Assembly: GCF_004569635.1 (NCBI RefSeq)
Contig: NZ_SPOZ01000005.1
Span: 38,577-102,576 of the forward strand
Source: Streptococcus sp. LYSM12
GTDB taxonomy: Bacteria; Bacillota; Bacilli; Lactobacillales; Streptococcaceae
DNA: 64,000 nt
Direction of reading: 5' to 3'
The translations under genes were made by a program, and so were the position numbers. Within the stretch, counting starts at the first letter, position 1. Every line of letters begins with the position of its first letter. Positions 38,263-49,420 of the stretch are shown one piece after another. A model generated the notes under the pieces. It saw only the letters and a program-made list of their open reading frames with translations. It had not been told where the DNA came from and did no database searches.

Positions 38263-39070
38263 CCCTAAATTCCTTATGCGCCTGCTCCACAATGGTTTCA
38301 ATAGCAGCTGCAACTTGATTTTTAGCTGACGCTTCTTTTATTAAATGGGCTAGAAATTCCACATTCCCATGGCCACCTTGGATCGGCGAAAAATCAAGTG
38401 CTTTGACTGTAAATCCTGCTTCCACCGCAAAAGCTGTTACCTTGTCCAAAACCATGCGATGAACAGCTCTATCCTTGATAATGCCGTTCTTACCAATCTG
38501 CTCACGGCCTGCCTCAAATTGCGGTTTGATCAATGCAACCACTTCTCCCTTATCTACCAAAATCGCTGACAAGGCTGGCAAAATTAAGCTGAGTGAGATA
38601 AAGCTGACATCAATACTAGCAAACTGTGGCATGCATTCAAAATCGTCAGGTCTTGCATAACGGAAATTGAATTGTTCCATACTAACCACACGCTTATCCT
38701 GTCGAATTTTCCAAGCCAACTGGTTGGTGCCTACATCAACAGCATAGACCAAATCAGCCCCATTTTGTAGCATGACATCAGTAAATCCACCCGTTGAAGC
38801 ACCAATATCGAGAGTCGTTTTCCCTGCCACAGATATACCAAATACCTGCAAAGCTTTCTCCAATTTTAGACCACCACGGCTGACGTATTGCAACTTTTCA
38901 CCCTTTAATTTTAATTCGGTACTATCATCTATCTTTTCACCCGGCTTGTCATAGCGCTCGCCATTGATGACAGAAACCACTAAGCCAGCCATGACACCAC
39001 GTTTTGCCTGCTCTCGCGTATCAAAGAGTCCTTGTTTGTAAGCCAGTACATCTACTCTTTCCTTAGCCAT
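38255..39070 (-). CDS. tlyA: TlyA family rRNA methyltransferase (2'-O, S4 domain)
   Basis: TlyA methylates ribose on rRNA and was first called haemolysin A. The 271-aa protein has an N-terminal S4 RNA-binding domain ([20 protein letters not shown]) and an FtsJ-like Rossmann domain with SAM motif LDIGASTGGFTDVML (about 85-99), the catalytic Asp in YAVDVG and Lys in ALIKPQFE. It overlaps the flanking genes by 8 nt on each side, so the run is tightly coupled. Confidence 0.94.
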   Translation of the reverse strand: MAKERVDVLAYKQGLFDTREQAKRGVMAGLVVSVINGERYDKPGEKIDDSTELKLKGEKLQYVSRGGLKLEKALQVFGISVAGKTTLDIGASTGGFTDVMLQNGADLVYAVDVGTNQLAWKIRQDKRVVSMEQFNFRYARPDDFECMPQFASIDVSFISLSLILPALSAILVDKGEVVALIKPQFEAGREQIGKNGIIKDRAVHRMVLDKVTAFAVEAGFTVKALDFSPIQGGHGNVEFLAHLIKEASAKNQVAAAIETIVEQAHKEFRDE

Positions 39071-39938
39071 GTAATCGTAAACTTTCTACTATTTTTCGAA
39101 TCCTATCTGCCCGAAAGGCTGACTGCTCCTCCAGTGCTAACAAACCTGCTGTTACCTTGTCTAGACTCATCTCTAAGTAAGCTTTTGCCCCCTCTAACCC
39201 GAGTAAGGCAGGATAGGTAGACTTATCCGCCACAAGGTCTTTATTGGGCGTTTTCCCCAATTCCTCAAAACTTGCAGTCACATCCAAAATATCATCTCGA
39301 ACTTGAAAAGCCAAACCTAACCATTCACCCGTTTCTTTCAACAGATCCTTGATATTGGTTTCAGCTTCAACCATTACTCCCGCTGCTACAAATGGATAGG
39401 CCAAAAGTTTTCCGGTTTTATGGGCATGAATAGTCTGCAATTCAGAAAGATTCAAACTGCATTTTTCCGCCTCCATATCAAGGACTTGTCCGCCGACCAT
39501 GCCAATGGTTCCAGCTGCTTTAGAGAGCTCCCTAATCAATTCCACTCGAATCTGGCTAGGAAGCTCTGCCCTTGCTACCAAAGCATAGGAATCGAGAAAA
39601 AGACTATCCCCAGCCAAAATAGCCATATCCTCACCAAATTTCCTATGGCTAGTCAAACGACCACGACGGTAATCGTCATTATCCATAGCAGGCAAATCAT
39701 CGTGAATCAGACTCCCTGTATGAATCATCTCAAGGGCAGCTGCCACCTGCACATGGGCTTCCGTCAGGGACAAGCCAAAGCCGTCCAAAAGTTCCAAAAA
39801 CAAAAGAGGACGCAGACGCTTACCTCCTGCCTGAATCGAGTAGAGGATAACCTCAACCAAACGAGATGCTACAGGCTTTTCAGCATAAAAATCCAAGATA
39901 ACCCGTTCAATCCAATTCAATCGTTCTACTTGCTTCAT
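39063..39938 (-). CDS. ispA: Farnesyl/geranyl diphosphate synthase
   Basis: Makes farnesyl-PP from IPP and DMAPP, the precursor for undecaprenyl carriers. The 291-aa protein has the first Asp-rich motif [10 protein letters not shown] (80-89) with FARM-type residues, the second Asp motif [22 protein letters not shown] and GGKRLRP. Its ATG overlaps the xseB stop (ATGA). It uses the product of the mevalonate pathway encoded at 26.7-30.4 kb. Confidence 0.95.
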   Translation of the reverse strand: MKQVERLNWIERVILDFYAEKPVASRLVEVILYSIQAGGKRLRPLLFLELLDGFGLSLTEAHVQVAAALEMIHTGSLIHDDLPAMDNDDYRRGRLTSHRKFGEDMAILAGDSLFLDSYALVARAELPSQIRVELIRELSKAAGTIGMVGGQVLDMEAEKCSLNLSELQTIHAHKTGKLLAYPFVAAGVMVEAETNIKDLLKETGEWLGLAFQVRDDILDVTASFEELGKTPNKDLVADKSTYPALLGLEGAKAYLEMSLDKVTAGLLALEEQSAFRADRIRKIVESLRLHG

Positions 39939-40147
39939 TCCATTTCCGTTTCTGTTCCGTCTGCTTGCATGACCTTAACCAAGGTCTTTTCTGCTTGATT
40001 CAGAGTTTCTTGTAGTTCTTTTGAAAGTTTCATTCCTTTTTGAAATTCAGCAATCGCATCTTCTAATGCAATATCCCCACTTTCCAAACGTCCTACAATT
40101 TGTTCCAAATCTGCTAAGTTTTCCTCAAATTTCTTTTGTTTTGACAT
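39935..40147 (-). CDS. xseB: Exodeoxyribonuclease VII small subunit
   Basis: The 70-aa coiled-coil protein matches Xse[21 protein letters not shown] and [23 protein letters not shown]. It pairs with XseA to degrade single-stranded DNA. It overlaps xseA by 23 nt. Confidence 0.95.
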   Translation of the reverse strand: MSKQKKFEENLADLEQIVGRLESGDIALEDAIAEFQKGMKLSKELQETLNQAEKTLVKVMQADGTETEME

Positions 40148-41465
40148 CTTTTACCTCAACTTCTAGGTGACCGTCGCGTAGCTGAATGGTCACACTCTCC
40201 TCTATTTGAACCTTATGAATACTGTCAATCACGCGCCTGTTTTGCTCCACAATCGCATAACCCCTTGCCACAATTCTGCTGGTATCCAACATTAAGAGAT
40301 TATTAGCCAAGCGTTTAGCTTCTGCGACTTTACGATCATAAATCATGGTAGTATTGCTACGCAACAAGCGTTTTTGCTGGGCTACTGTTTCCTGATAAAA
40401 GGCAATTTTCTGGATTGGTGAGCAAGTCAACAAACGCTGTACCAAGATTTGACTGCGCTTTTGCCCCTCATGTCTATATTCGCTAATGGATTGCTTCATA
40501 CGTAATTGTAAATGATCCAACTTTTGCAAATAAGCATCATACAGCCGCTCTGGCTGTCGAAAAATCACGGAATTAGCCAATTTCTCTAGGCGTTCTCGGT
40601 AATAAAGCAGACGGTTTCCTATGGCCTTGCTCAACCGATTTTCTTGCTGTTTTAGGTGAGCGAGTACATCCAATTTGGTCACAGGTGTGGCCAACTCTGC
40701 TGCAGCCGTCGGTGTTGCAGCCCGCTTGTCAGCCACAAAATCCGCTAGGGTTGTATCTGTTTCATGCCCAACACTCGAAATAATCGGAATTCGTGATTCA
40801 AAAATCGCCCGTACCACTGCTTCTTCATTGAAAGCCCATAAATCCTCAATAGAGCCACCGCCACGTCCGATAATCAGAACATCCAAATCCGCTCGCTCGT
40901 TAGCTCTCTGAATATTTTGAGCAATCTCCGTCGCTGCCCCATCTCCTTGCACCTTAGTTGGATAAAGCACCACTTCCCGCCCTGGAAAACGCCTGCTAAC
41001 AGTTGTAATAATATCACGGATAACCGCACCACTAGAACTCGTCACCACACCGATTTTTTGTGCAAATTGTGGCAAGGGCTGTTTGAATTTATCTTGAAAA
41101 AGACCCTCTTCTCCTAGTTTCTTCTTCAACTGCTCAAACTGAATAGCAAGAGCACCAATCCCATCCGGCTCAGCTTTCTCAATGATAATGGAATAACTCC
41201 CACTGGGCTCATAAATCTGGATTCGTCCAACGACATTCACTTTCATGCCCTCTTCCAATTCAAATCCTAAAGATTTGTAAATTCCAGCCCAAACCGTTGC
41301 CTGAATCACCGCCTTTTCATCCTTAAGCGAAAAATATTGATGACTAGGACGCTTACGAAAATTAGATACCTGACCCGTTAAATAAACCCGTTCCAAATAC
41401 GGATCCCGATCAAACTTCAACTTCAAATACTTAGTCAATGACGACACCGACAAATAATCTGGCAT
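40125..41465 (-). CDS. xseA: Exodeoxyribonuclease VII large subunit
   Basis: XseA is the catalytic subunit. The start [14 protein letters not shown] at 41465 (446 aa) is set by AAAGGAG 4-5 nt before it. An N-terminal OB-fold domain (about 1-100, [11 protein letters not shown]) is followed by the nuclease region with [34 protein letters not shown] and [25 protein letters not shown], and a C-terminal coiled coil. It heads the minus-strand run toward hup. Confidence 0.95.
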   Translation of the reverse strand: MPDYLSVSSLTKYLKLKFDRDPYLERVYLTGQVSNFRKRPSHQYFSLKDEKAVIQATVWAGIYKSLGFELEEGMKVNVVGRIQIYEPSGSYSIIIEKAEPDGIGALAIQFEQLKKKLGEEGLFQDKFKQPLPQFAQKIGVVTSSSGAVIRDIITTVSRRFPGREVVLYPTKVQGDGAATEIAQNIQRANERADLDVLIIGRGGGSIEDLWAFNEEAVVRAIFESRIPIISSVGHETDTTLADFVADKRAATPTAAAELATPVTKLDVLAHLKQQENRLSKAIGNRLLYYRERLEKLANSVIFRQPERLYDAYLQKLDHLQLRMKQSISEYRHEGQKRSQILVQRLLTCSPIQKIAFYQETVAQQKRLLRSNTTMIYDRKVAEAKRLANNLLMLDTSRIVARGYAIVEQNRRVIDSIHKVQIEESVTIQLRDGHLEVEVKDVKTKEI

Positions 41466-41481
41466 AAAACTCCTTTCAAAC

Positions 41482-41710
41482 AAGATACGAGGGCGTTTAA
41501 AAAGCGAATGTACCCAAAGGGCATCCGTATCTATAAAGCAGGCACAGCCTGCAACAGCTACGGTAAAAATAGGAAATACGACGAGTGAAAAGCTCCAGTG
41601 GAGGTTTTCAATCTACTTCCTACCTAGGGATCGTTTGCTCCGCAACCGTCTATTTCCCGCCTCCAAAGGTAGGCTATACCTAAAGAGAGCCGCACCTGTA
41701 ACTCACTGAA
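41482..41710 (+). repeat. Families D and C repeats, plus orientation
   Basis: D (41482-41570: 'gatacgagggcgtttaaaaagcgaatgtaccc...gcaggcacagcctgc') and C (41571-41702: 'gaaaagctccagtggaggttttc...ccgcctccaaagg') occur together here, as they do at 4340-4720. D begins only about 17 bp 5' of the xseA start, so it lies in the xseA leader or promoter region. Confidence 0.65.
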
Positions 41711-42147
41711 GTTCGAACATCTGCTTCCCTACTTTTGGGGACGAGCTCCCAAAGATAGGAGGAGATTTAATGTCAACTCTACCTCTATGACTCCGTAGCT
41801 GTAATCATCCCCGGCTATTTTCCATTCACCTGTCTTCTTATCTTTAACCCTCAGTACATTCAGACAAAACGATTCTATTTTTCCCTCTATTATACCAAAA
41901 AAAGCGTCAAAATACTAAGAAAGTATCTATCCCTAGGACAAACGCACTGATGTTGATAGAGCACATTTAAAAATAGATTTGGTTATTACTCAACTGATTC
42001 TATCGATAATGCCTTTACTATCTCTTTTAAGGTTTGCACTTTTTTACTCCAAATTTAAAACAGTCTGAAAATTGACTGTTCTAATCCACTACTCCACGCT
42101 TATCACACCACCGGTAACATAGCTTCACAACAGAATTAGACCTCTTA
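41711..42147. other. Gene-free region upstream of xseA
   Basis: No coding frame supported and no clear promoter recognised for xseA beyond the TATA-rich stretch near 41890 (TTATACC on the plus strand, GGTATAAT on the minus). Confidence 0.45.
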
Positions 42148-42352
42148 CCGAGGCTGGGCAAACAGTCCCAGCTTTCTCACTTTATGAACCGAATGACGTT
42201 GACGCAGTGGCTGATTGCTTCAATGGCTATCATACCGTTGAAGATTGGACATGAACTGCTGCTCCTTTTTGTTTTAAGGGAACAGGCTAAAAAGCTCCAC
42301 TGGGGCTTTTTACTCGTATTTGTTCCTGTTTCACACTCCAAATCTAACCTAA
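42148..42352 (-). repeat. Family B repeat, copy 5 (partial, empty site)
   Basis: It spans GAGGCTGGGCAAACAGTCCCAGC to about 'cacactccaaatctaac', then loses similarity. The sequence GGCTTTTTACTCGTATTTGTTC at about 42304-42325 is the uninterrupted version of the site filled in copies 1 and 4. Confidence 0.75.
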
Positions 42353-42424
42353 TCAACTGTCCGGGAAAGAATGCGTCAGAGAGAAACCTTTTTAAACGCT
42401 CTGGTATCTTGATGTAATTGAACA

Positions 42425-42772
42425 CGCCCTAAACTCTGTGCGAAAAAGATACATTTTCCTAGAAACTAATGTTTCTTCGGTAAATTTCCTATTTTCACTT
42501 TGAGTTCTTTACGGGCTTTGTATCTTGTATAACTGAACTTGGGCTAAAAAATCGGAAAAAGAGACGAAGCCGCTGCAAATTTTATTTGCTTACGGATACG
42601 GCTACCTTTAGGTATAAATATTCCTAGGAAGTAGGCTGAAAACCTCCACTGGAGCTTTTCACTCGTCGTATTTCCTATTTTTACCGTAGCTGTTGCAGGC
42701 TGTGCCTGCTTTATAGATACGGATGCCCTTTGGGTACATTCGCTTTTTAAACGCCCTCGTGTCTTGATGTAT
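42425..42772 (-). repeat. Families C and D repeats, minus orientation
   Basis: A C fragment (42430-42530), a single 'ccgctgcaaattttatttgcttacggatacggc' unit like the tandem at 420, then C (42620-42685) and D (42686-42772). No gene. Confidence 0.65.
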
Positions 42773-42774
42773 AC

Positions 42775-42809
42775 AAAAAGCCAAGCAACTAGTTTGCTGC
42801 TTGGCTTTT
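42775..42809 (-). terminator. Intrinsic terminator downstream of folD
   Basis: Minus-strand stem AAAGCCAAGCA / TGCTTGGCTTT with a 9-nt loop and TTTTTG. It lies about 78 bp after the stop codon. Confidence 0.85.
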
Positions 42810-42886
42810 GGAGATTATGAAAAATATTTAGGATTGATACTAGTATATCTCAGATTAGCCTTTCTGACATCAGTCTTAGGGCTGAT

Positions 42887-43750
42887 TTATTCATTGGCTT
42901 GCAAAGCAAGGAGTCTCTTGCAGGCCTGATAAGTCTGCTCCATAAGCATGGTAATAGTCATAGGACCCACACCTCCAGGAACAGGCGTAATATGGCTGGC
43001 AAGTTCCTTGACTTCATCAAAGGCAACATCGCCAATCAGCTTACCATTTTCATCACGATTCATTCCAACATCAATGACTATTGCCCCCTCTTTGATAAAT
43101 TCCTTGGTCACAAAATGTCCACGACCGATAGCTACAACTAAAATATCTGCTTCTCTAGCGAGGGAGGGAAGATTCTCTGTCCGTGAATGTGCAATGGTCA
43201 CTGTCGCATTGGCATCTAATAAGAGCTGAGCCATTGGCTTGCCAACAATATTACTGCGACCAATGACAACAGCTTTTTTCCCCTCAGGACTGACTCCATA
43301 TTCACGCAATAACTCTATGATACCTGCAGGAGTTGAGGGAATCATGACAGGATGACCACTCCAGAATTTCCCCATATTCATGGGGTGAAAACCGTCCACA
43401 TCCTTATCTGGATCAATCGCAAGTAAAATTGCTTCCTCATTCATATGCTTTGGCAAAGGAAGCTGAACCAAAATTCCATGCCAGTTCACATCTTGATTAT
43501 AGCGCTCAATCAGTGCCAAAAGCTCCTCTTGGCTCGTCGTATCAGGCAAACGCACTACTTCACTACGAAAGCCAGCCGCTAAGGCTGAACGCTCCTTATT
43601 GCGGACATAGACCTGACTTGCAGGATTATCACCGACCAATATCACCACAAGACCTGGCTCCACACCTGTCTTTTCTTTTAATGCCGCTGTTTTTTCTGCT
43701 AGCCGCCCCTGCATTTTAGCTGCCAAAGCTTTTCCATCCATCCGTATCAT
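42887..43750 (-). CDS. folD: Methylenetetrahydrofolate dehydrogenase / cyclohydrolase
   Basis: FolD interconverts 5,10-methylene-, methenyl- and 10-formyl-THF. The start [12 protein letters not shown] at 43750 (287 aa) is set by AAAGGAG about 6 nt upstream. It shows the catalytic Lys in [26 protein letters not shown], the NADP loop [16 protein letters not shown] and [17 protein letters not shown]. It is near the glutamine-type ABC genes, as in pneumococcus. Confidence 0.96.
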   Translation of the reverse strand: MIRMDGKALAAKMQGRLAEKTAALKEKTGVEPGLVVILVGDNPASQVYVRNKERSALAAGFRSEVVRLPDTTSQEELLALIERYNQDVNWHGILVQLPLPKHMNEEAILLAIDPDKDVDGFHPMNMGKFWSGHPVMIPSTPAGIIELLREYGVSPEGKKAVVIGRSNIVGKPMAQLLLDANATVTIAHSRTENLPSLAREADILVVAIGRGHFVTKEFIKEGAIVIDVGMNRDENGKLIGDVAFDEVKELASHITPVPGGVGPMTITMLMEQTYQACKRLLALQANE

Positions 43751-43961
43751 ACTCGTCTCCTTTACGTTTTTTTCATTATACCAGAAATTTATCCCTGCTC
43801 CTAGCACTTTGGCGTTCTTCATTAAGAACAGCCGTTCTTTCTTAAGTTAGGATGGACACAAGCGATGACCTCTGCTCCTCTTTAACAGCAAAGTAGTTGT
43901 TAAAACTACCAGTCACAACTCAACACACTCCGCTCAAAGTTCCTTTTTTACTCAATCGTAT

Positions 43962-44262
43962 GGGAGGGGGAAAGAGCTCAAAACATATAAGAAAGAGTTG
44001 GTTTTTTACCTTATTTCTTGCATTCTAGCTTCGGGCTGAAACGGTCTATTCCCAGACCGTTTCACTCCCACCCCCGCATAGCTCCAACAGTCCCTACTCT
44101 GACTGTTGGAGTTTGGAAATGAAGCAACTCGTTCGCATCAGTCGCAGAGGTCAGAGTTGGAATGTGATACACGAACAAATATGAGGAAAAAGCTCCAGTG
44201 GAGCTTTTTAGCCTATTCCCTTAAAACAAGCAGTTCATTTCCAACCTGCCATTATCCTCAAT
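43962..44262 (+). repeat. Family B repeat, copy 6 (empty site)
   Basis: GGGAGGGGGAAAGAGCTC to CCTTAAAACAAGCAG in plus orientation. The stem AAAAAGCTCCAGTGGAGCTTTTT is intact. It fills the space between folD and the ABC genes. Confidence 0.7.
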
Positions 44263-44353
44263 GATGAAAGCTCGTCAATATTGCAAAGATAGAAAGAAAG
44301 GAGTAAGGATAAGCATGACTTCAAAATCACGACCTCGTCCTACTCCCAATTTT

Positions 44354-45088
44354 TTATAATACCTTTGATAAGAAATTCTTGGTCCGCTCTTCCCGAGTTT
44401 CTTCAAAAACTTGCTGTGGCGTTCCATCTTCTACAATAACTCCGCCATCCATAAAGATGACACGATCAGCTACTTCCCGTGCAAAGCCCATTTCATGGGT
44501 CACAATAACCATGGTCATTCCTGTTTTCGCCAAATCTTGCATAACGGCTAGCACTTCTCCCACCATTTCGGGATCAAGAGCAGAAGTCGGCTCATCAAAG
44601 AGTAAGACATCAGGAGCCATAGCGAGACCACGTGCAATAGCAATCCGTTGCTGCTGGCCGCCTGACAAGCTTTGAGGATAGGCGTGAGCCTTATCTGGTA
44701 GCCCCACTTTTTCAAGTAACTGATAGGCTATTTTTTCTGCTTCAACCTTGGTTAGCCCTTTCGTCTTAATCGGCGACAAGGTGATATTATCCAAAACAGT
44801 CATATTAGGGAAAAGATTGAATTGCTGGAAGACCATACCCATTTTTTCCCGCATTTTGAAAATGTCATTTGACTTGTCTGTAATATCCACATCCTCAAAA
44901 GTCACCGTCCCCTTAGTTGGCACTTCAAGTAGGTTCATGGTACGCAAGAAAGTTGATTTCCCACTACCAGAAGGTCCAATAATCACGACCACCTGGCCTT
45001 TGTCAATCTCAAGAGTAATCCCCTTTAAAACCTCATTTTTACCGAATGACTTATGAAGATTCTTTATCGAAATAATGGTCTCACTCAT
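44354..45088 (-). CDS. Polar amino acid ABC transporter, ATP-binding protein
   Basis: The 244-aa ATPase is of the GlnQ/HisP type. Walker A is [15 protein letters not shown] (36-50), Q-loop VFQQFNLFP, signature [16 protein letters not shown], Walker [17 protein letters not shown]-loop VTHEMGFA. It overlaps the permease gene by 8 nt. A substrate-binding protein is not adjacent, so the substrate is open; glutamine, glutamate or cystine are possible. Confidence 0.93.
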   Translation of the reverse strand: MSETIISIKNLHKSFGKNEVLKGITLEIDKGQVVVIIGPSGSGKSTFLRTMNLLEVPTKGTVTFEDVDITDKSNDIFKMREKMGMVFQQFNLFPNMTVLDNITLSPIKTKGLTKVEAEKIAYQLLEKVGLPDKAHAYPQSLSGGQQQRIAIARGLAMAPDVLLFDEPTSALDPEMVGEVLAVMQDLAKTGMTMVIVTHEMGFAREVADRVIFMDGGVIVEDGTPQQVFEETREERTKNFLSKVL

Positions 45089-45770
45089 GTATCTGTTCTC
45101 CTTTATTTAACTGTTTCTCCAATATCTGAATCGCCAAGGTCAAGATACTGGTCATGACCAAGTAATAAGCAGCCGCAAACAAAAGAGGTGTCAAAGTCAA
45201 GTAAGTCGTTGATGCAACGGTCGTTGCGCTGTTCCATAACTCAATTACACCGATTGTAGATAAGAGTGAGCTATCTTTTAAGATTGTCACAAGCTCATTT
45301 CCCAAGGCTGGTAAGATATTTTTTACTGCCTGAGGCATGATGACTGATTTCATGGCTTCAAAAGGGCGAATCCCCAAAGAATAAGCTGCTTCTAGTTGCC
45401 CCTTGGGAACGGCATTAATCCCTGCTCGCACTATCTCTGATACATAGGCACCACTGTTCATCGAAATGACGATAATCCCTGGCAAGAGTCGGGACAAATC
45501 CACAGATAAAATCCCCAACTCAAAGGTAGGGGCTGTGATGTTCATAACCGCAAAAGCAATCATGATTTGCACCACCATAGGGGTTCCTCGGAAAATCCAG
45601 ACATAGATGTTGGCTAACCAAGCCAAGGGACGACATTTGCTACGTTGTACAAGGGCCAGTATCATTCCTAAGATACTGCCGAAACAGACAACCAAGGTTG
45701 CTATCAGTAGCGTTACAATCGCTCCGTAATTAAAATAATCCCAATATTTGGGAAGGAATGAAAAATCCAT
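45081..45770 (-). CDS. Polar amino acid ABC transporter, permease
   Basis: The 229-aa permease (start [12 protein letters not shown] at 45770) has about five transmembrane helices and the family EAA-type loop [25 protein letters not shown]. It forms the membrane channel with the ATPase downstream. An upstream in-frame ATG at 45788 is less likely, because it lacks a ribosome site. Confidence 0.92.
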   Translation of the reverse strand: MDFSFLPKYWDYFNYGAIVTLLIATLVVCFGSILGMILALVQRSKCRPLAWLANIYVWIFRGTPMVVQIMIAFAVMNITAPTFELGILSVDLSRLLPGIIVISMNSGAYVSEIVRAGINAVPKGQLEAAYSLGIRPFEAMKSVIMPQAVKNILPALGNELVTILKDSSLLSTIGVIELWNSATTVASTTYLTLTPLLFAAAYYLVMTSILTLAIQILEKQLNKGEQIHE

Positions 45771-45856
45771 TTCTTTGCCTCTTTTCAAACTGTTTGCTTC
45801 CTATTGTATCATATTTGAATAAAAATACAACAGTTCCAACTAAATATTCACATTAT

Positions 45857-45880
45857 AAAAAAAGCACCTCCGTGCTTTTC
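45857..45880 (-). terminator. Intrinsic terminator downstream of the YkuJ-like gene
   Basis: Minus-strand stem AAAAGCAC / GTGCTTTT with a 4-nt loop, then TTTTTAT. It lies 16 bp after the stop. Confidence 0.8.
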
Positions 45881-45895
45881 ATTCGTTAGTAAGAA

Positions 45896-46126
45896 CTAAT
45901 ACAATAATTCATAAATTTCCATTGCAATTAAGTCAATGCTATCAAAGGTATATGTTTCACGCGCTTGAACATCGCGAAGCGTAAAGACAGAACCATTTTC
46001 TTCATCAAAGTTATAAGCAACCTCTGCAACGACAACACCATCACGCTCAAAATTACGTTTTAAGGTTCCGCCGTCAGTCGCCATAGCTTCCAAACGGTTA
46101 ATAATTCGCACTAAATGTGATTCCAT
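45896..46126 (-). CDS. DUF1797 / YkuJ-like small protein
   Basis: The 76-aa protein, MESHLVRIINRLEAMATDGG through TFDSIDLIAMEIYELL, matches the DUF1797 (YkuJ) family of small acidic proteins in Firmicutes. It has an alpha-beta layout, no membrane segments and unknown function. TGATAGAAT (46166-46158) is a likely extended -10, with AGGAG before ATG. It lies upstream of clpE as in other streptococci. Confidence 0.85.
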   Translation of the reverse strand: MESHLVRIINRLEAMATDGGTLKRNFERDGVVVAEVAYNFDEENGSVFTLRDVQARETYTFDSIDLIAMEIYELLY

Positions 46127-46166
46127 ATCACTTCTCCTAATTTCTTATTATAGAGATATTCTATCA

Positions 46167-46472
46167 CATTTCCTGTAAAAAGTCTTGATTTATCCATTTT
46201 TCTTCGCACCTTACACAGACCAATATTTCCCAACCTTACTATTTTTTGAGCTAGTCTGACCGTCATATCTCCCCTTATGAAAAGCTCTAGCGATCAGTTT
46301 ACATTCAATGGAAATCAAGTCGTAGTAAACAAATTGAATACAAGAATACTCCCCAATTTTTACCGGAGAGGCTGTAAACTTCACTCGCTTGTGGATACCA
46401 AAAAACTCTCTAGGTGAAGAGTGTCTTAAATGTTAGGGGATACTATGTGCTTCATATCCCCTCATCTCCTGA
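46167..46472. other. Gene-free region upstream of the YkuJ-like gene
   Basis: No coding frame, repeat core or clear hairpin was recognised here. Confidence 0.4.
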
Positions 46473-46631
46473 TATAGTCATTTCGTTTATATTTTTATTA
46501 CTTCGTTCACTCGTCTTGCTGTACCATTGAGAAAAGTTACACTTTTCTTATCTGTCACTTGAAATAGTTATCAACTATTTCAACTACCTGCGACTCCTTG
46601 CCTAGTACTAAAAATAAACGAAACGGCTATA
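46473..46631 (+). mobile_element. Family A MITE-like element (long form)
   Basis: 159 bp, TATAGTCATTTCGTTTAT to AAACGAAACGGCTATA. Sequence nearly identical to 19077-19236 and 23189-23347. Confidence 0.8.
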
Positions 46632-46802
46632 TAAGCAAACTCTATCCGAAAAAGAGGCACAGATGCTCTAGCTCGTTACAGCTGTAGCTCCCCTTAGGGA
46701 TAGAATTGTCAGGAGAGTGACTATTTCTACCCAAGCTTAAAAATAGAAAGCGAGGTCAGTAAAAAATGACTGCAAGCTCTCACGTCATTTTTCGTCAATT
46801 TT

Positions 46803-46950
46803 TCTATAGCTGTTATAGGCTATGCCTGCTTACAGATACGGATGCTATAGTCATTTCGTTTATCTTTTATTACTTGTTCACTCGCTTTGCTATACTCTAA
46901 TACAGCCTGCAGCTCCTTGCCTAGTACTAAAAGTAAACGAAAAGACTATA
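46803..46950 (+). mobile_element. Family D fragment followed by a family A element (46846-46950)
   Basis: 46803-46845 is a D-like hairpin ('gctgttataggctatgcctgcttacagatacgg'). The 105-bp short family A element runs TATAGTCATTTCG to AAACGAAAAGACTATA. It ends about 55 bp before the clpE -35 and could affect clpE expression. Confidence 0.7.
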
Positions 46951-47004
46951 CCTTGGTACACTTTGTACTTTTAACGCTCTCACATCTTATTGAGTAGTAG
47001 TTTC

Positions 47005-47058
47005 TTGCAATTTAGCTAAATCTTGTTATAATTAAATTATATCTGACCTTTATTGACT
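47005..47058 (+). promoter_or_regulatory. clpE promoter with CtsR operator
   Basis: TTGCAA (47005-47010), a 16-bp spacer and TATAAT (47027-47032) with TG before it. Downstream, TCTGACC-TTT-ATTGACT (47042-47058) is the reverse-complement form of the CtsR heptad repeat RGTCAAA-NNN-RGTCAAA, with one mismatch per half. Its position just after the start site fits heat-inducible repression by CtsR. Confidence 0.85.
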
Positions 47059-47151
47059 ATTTAGCTCTTATAGATTCCCTTAGGTAGATTATTCTTTGAG
47101 GTTTCTATAGGAATAAAAAGGCAGACATTCGATAGAAAAGAGGGAGTTCCC

Positions 47152-49362
47152 ATGCTTTGTCATAACTGTAATATCAACGATGCAACCATTCATCTCTATA
47201 CAAATCTTAATGGAAAACAACAACAGGTGGATCTCTGTCACAACTGCTACCAAATCATGAAAACGGACCCTAATAATGCTATTTTAAAAGGATTGGGAGA
47301 CCTTACCAATCCAAATAACATGGATCCATTCAGCGAATTTTTCAATAACATTGGAGGCATTCCAGGGCATACACCTGCTGGAAAACCGCGCAATCAAACG
47401 CCACCTACCCAGTCAGGTGGTGGCAATCGTGGCAACAACGGCGGTGCTACTCCTCCACAACAACCAAAAGGATTGCTGGAGGAATTTGGCATTAACATGA
47501 CTGAAATTGCCCGCCGTGGAGATATCGATCCTGTCATTGGCCGTGATGAGGAAATCAAGCGTGTCATCGAAATTCTCAACCGTAGAACCAAGAATAATCC
47601 TGTCCTCATCGGTGAGCCTGGGGTCGGAAAAACAGCCGTTGTCGAAGGCTTAGCCCAAAAAATCGTGGACGGTGATGTCCCACAAAAACTCCAAGGTCGT
47701 GAAGTCATTCGCCTTGATGTCGTTAGTCTTGTTCAAGGAACCGGTATCCGCGGGCAATTTGAAGAGCGCATGCAAAAGCTAATGGAAGAAATCCGCAATC
47801 GCAAGGAAATCATTCTCTTCATTGATGAAATTCATGAAATTGTCGGCGCCGGATCTACAGGTGACGGCAACATGGACGCAGGCAATATCTTAAAACCTGC
47901 CCTTGCTCGTGGTGAAATGCAACTGGTTGGCGCTACTACGCTCAACGAGTACCGTATTATCGAAAAAGATGCAGCCTTGGAGCGTCGCATGCAACCTGTC
48001 AAGGTCAATGAACCAAGTGTCAGTGAGACGATTATCATTCTAAAAGGGATTCAAAGCAAATACCAGGACTATCACCATGTTAAATACACCGATGCAGCCA
48101 TTGAAGCAGCAGCCATTTTATCAAACCGCTACATTCAAGATCGCTTCTTACCGGATAAGGCCATTGATTTGCTAGATGAAGCTGGCTCTAAGATGAACTT
48201 GACTTTGAATTTCGTTGATCCAAAAGAAATTGACCAACGCTTGATTGATGCCGAAAATCGCAAGACCCAAGCTACTCGCGATGAAGATTTTGAAAAAGCA
48301 GCCTATTATCGTGATCAAATCGCAAAATATAAGGAGATGCAAAAAGCAACGATCAGCAACGAAGATATACCCGTCATTACGGAAAAAGAAATTGAAGCCA
48401 TTATCGAACAAAAAACCAATATTCCTGTCGGTGATTTGAAAGAAAAAGAACAATCGCAATTGATTAACCTAGCCAATGACTTAAAAAAACATGTCATCGG
48501 TCAAGATACTGCCGTTGATAAAATTGCTAAGGCCATTCGTCGCAACCGAGTGGGGCTCGGTGCACCGAACCGTCCAATTGGAAGTTTCCTCTTCGTTGGA
48601 CCAACGGGAGTCGGAAAGACTGAACTGTCAAAACAATTAGCCATTGAACTCTTTGGATCTGCCGACAATATGATTCGCTTTGATATGTCCGAATATATGG
48701 AAAAACATGCCGTCGCAAAATTAGTCGGAGCACCTCCAGGCTACGTTGGCTACGAAGAAGCTGGACAACTGACTGAAAAAGTCCGCCGCAATCCTTACTC
48801 GCTCATTCTGCTTGACGAGATTGAAAAGGCTCACCCTGATGTCATGCATATGTTTCTTCAAGTCCTGGATGATGGTCGCTTAACAGACGGACAAGGTCGC
48901 ACAGTCAGCTTCAAAGATACCATTATCATCATGACCTCAAATGCTGGAACAGGTAAAGTAGAAGCTAGCGTAGGCTTCGGTGCCTCTTTAGAGGGACGCA
49001 CGCACTCTGTCCTCGGTCAACTCAGCAACTTCTTCAGTCCAGAATTTATGAACCGTTTTGACGGCATTGTCGAATTCCAAGCCCTCAGCAAGGAAAATCT
49101 CCTTCATATCGTGGATCTCATGCTTCTTGATATCAACGAACGTCTAAAGACCACAGGACTTACACTTCATGTGACCGATAAGGTAAAGGAAAAATTAGTT
49201 GATTTAGGCTATGATCCAAAAATGGGAGCTCGTCCACTTCGCAGAACCATCCAAGAATATATCGAGGATCCACTGACAGACTTCTATCTGGAACATCCAG
49301 AAGAACAAAATCTACGCGCTGTCTTAACTAGCAAGGGTGCTATTGCCATAAAAGCAAAATAA
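47152..49362 (+). CDS. clpE: ATP-dependent Clp protease ATP-binding subunit ClpE
   Basis: ClpE is a heat- and stress-induced Hsp100 unfoldase that feeds ClpP. The 736-aa protein starts with a zinc finger (C3, C6, C29, C32), a Gly/Pro/Asn-rich linker (about 70-105), AAA+ domain 1 with Walker A GEPGVGKT (154-161), a UVR-like motif ([19 protein letters not shown]) and AAA+ domain 2 with Walker [13 protein letters not shown] and Walker [14 protein letters not shown]. The zinc finger and lack of a Clp N domain separate it from ClpC. The CtsR operator upstream supports heat control. The ribosome site is GAGGGAG. Confidence 0.95.
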   Translation: MLCHNCNINDATIHLYTNLNGKQQQVDLCHNCYQIMKTDPNNAILKGLGDLTNPNNMDPFSEFFNNIGGIPGHTPAGKPRNQTPPTQSGGGNRGNNGGATPPQQPKGLLEEFGINMTEIARRGDIDPVIGRDEEIKRVIEILNRRTKNNPVLIGEPGVGKTAVVEGLAQKIVDGDVPQKLQGREVIRLDVVSLVQGTGIRGQFEERMQKLMEEIRNRKEIILFIDEIHEIVGAGSTGDGNMDAGNILKPALARGEMQLVGATTLNEYRIIEKDAALERRMQPVKVNEPSVSETIIILKGIQSKYQDYHHVKYTDAAIEAAAILSNRYIQDRFLPDKAIDLLDEAGSKMNLTLNFVDPKEIDQRLIDAENRKTQATRDEDFEKAAYYRDQIAKYKEMQKATISNEDIPVITEKEIEAIIEQKTNIPVGDLKEKEQSQLINLANDLKKHVIGQDTAVDKIAKAIRRNRVGLGAPNRPIGSFLFVGPTGVGKTELSKQLAIELFGSADNMIRFDMSEYMEKHAVAKLVGAPPGYVGYEEAGQLTEKVRRNPYSLILLDEIEKAHPDVMHMFLQVLDDGRLTDGQGRTVSFKDTIIIMTSNAGTGKVEASVGFGASLEGRTHSVLGQLSNFFSPEFMNRFDGIVEFQALSKENLLHIVDLMLLDINERLKTTGLTLHVTDKVKEKLVDLGYDPKMGARPLRRTIQEYIEDPLTDFYLEHPEEQNLRAVLTSKGAIAIKAK

Positions 49363-49420
49363 GGTTTCTTTTTCCAATATTTATGCTATAATGATAAAAA
49401 ATCATCATTGAGGAAAACCA

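Noticed and set aside
42177..42425. 82-aa frame resembling frames in other family B copies (22825-23046, 30933-31202)
   Set aside because: The shared peptide comes from the repeat itself; copy 2 at 8354-8744 has a stop in the same frame, so it is not a conserved protein.
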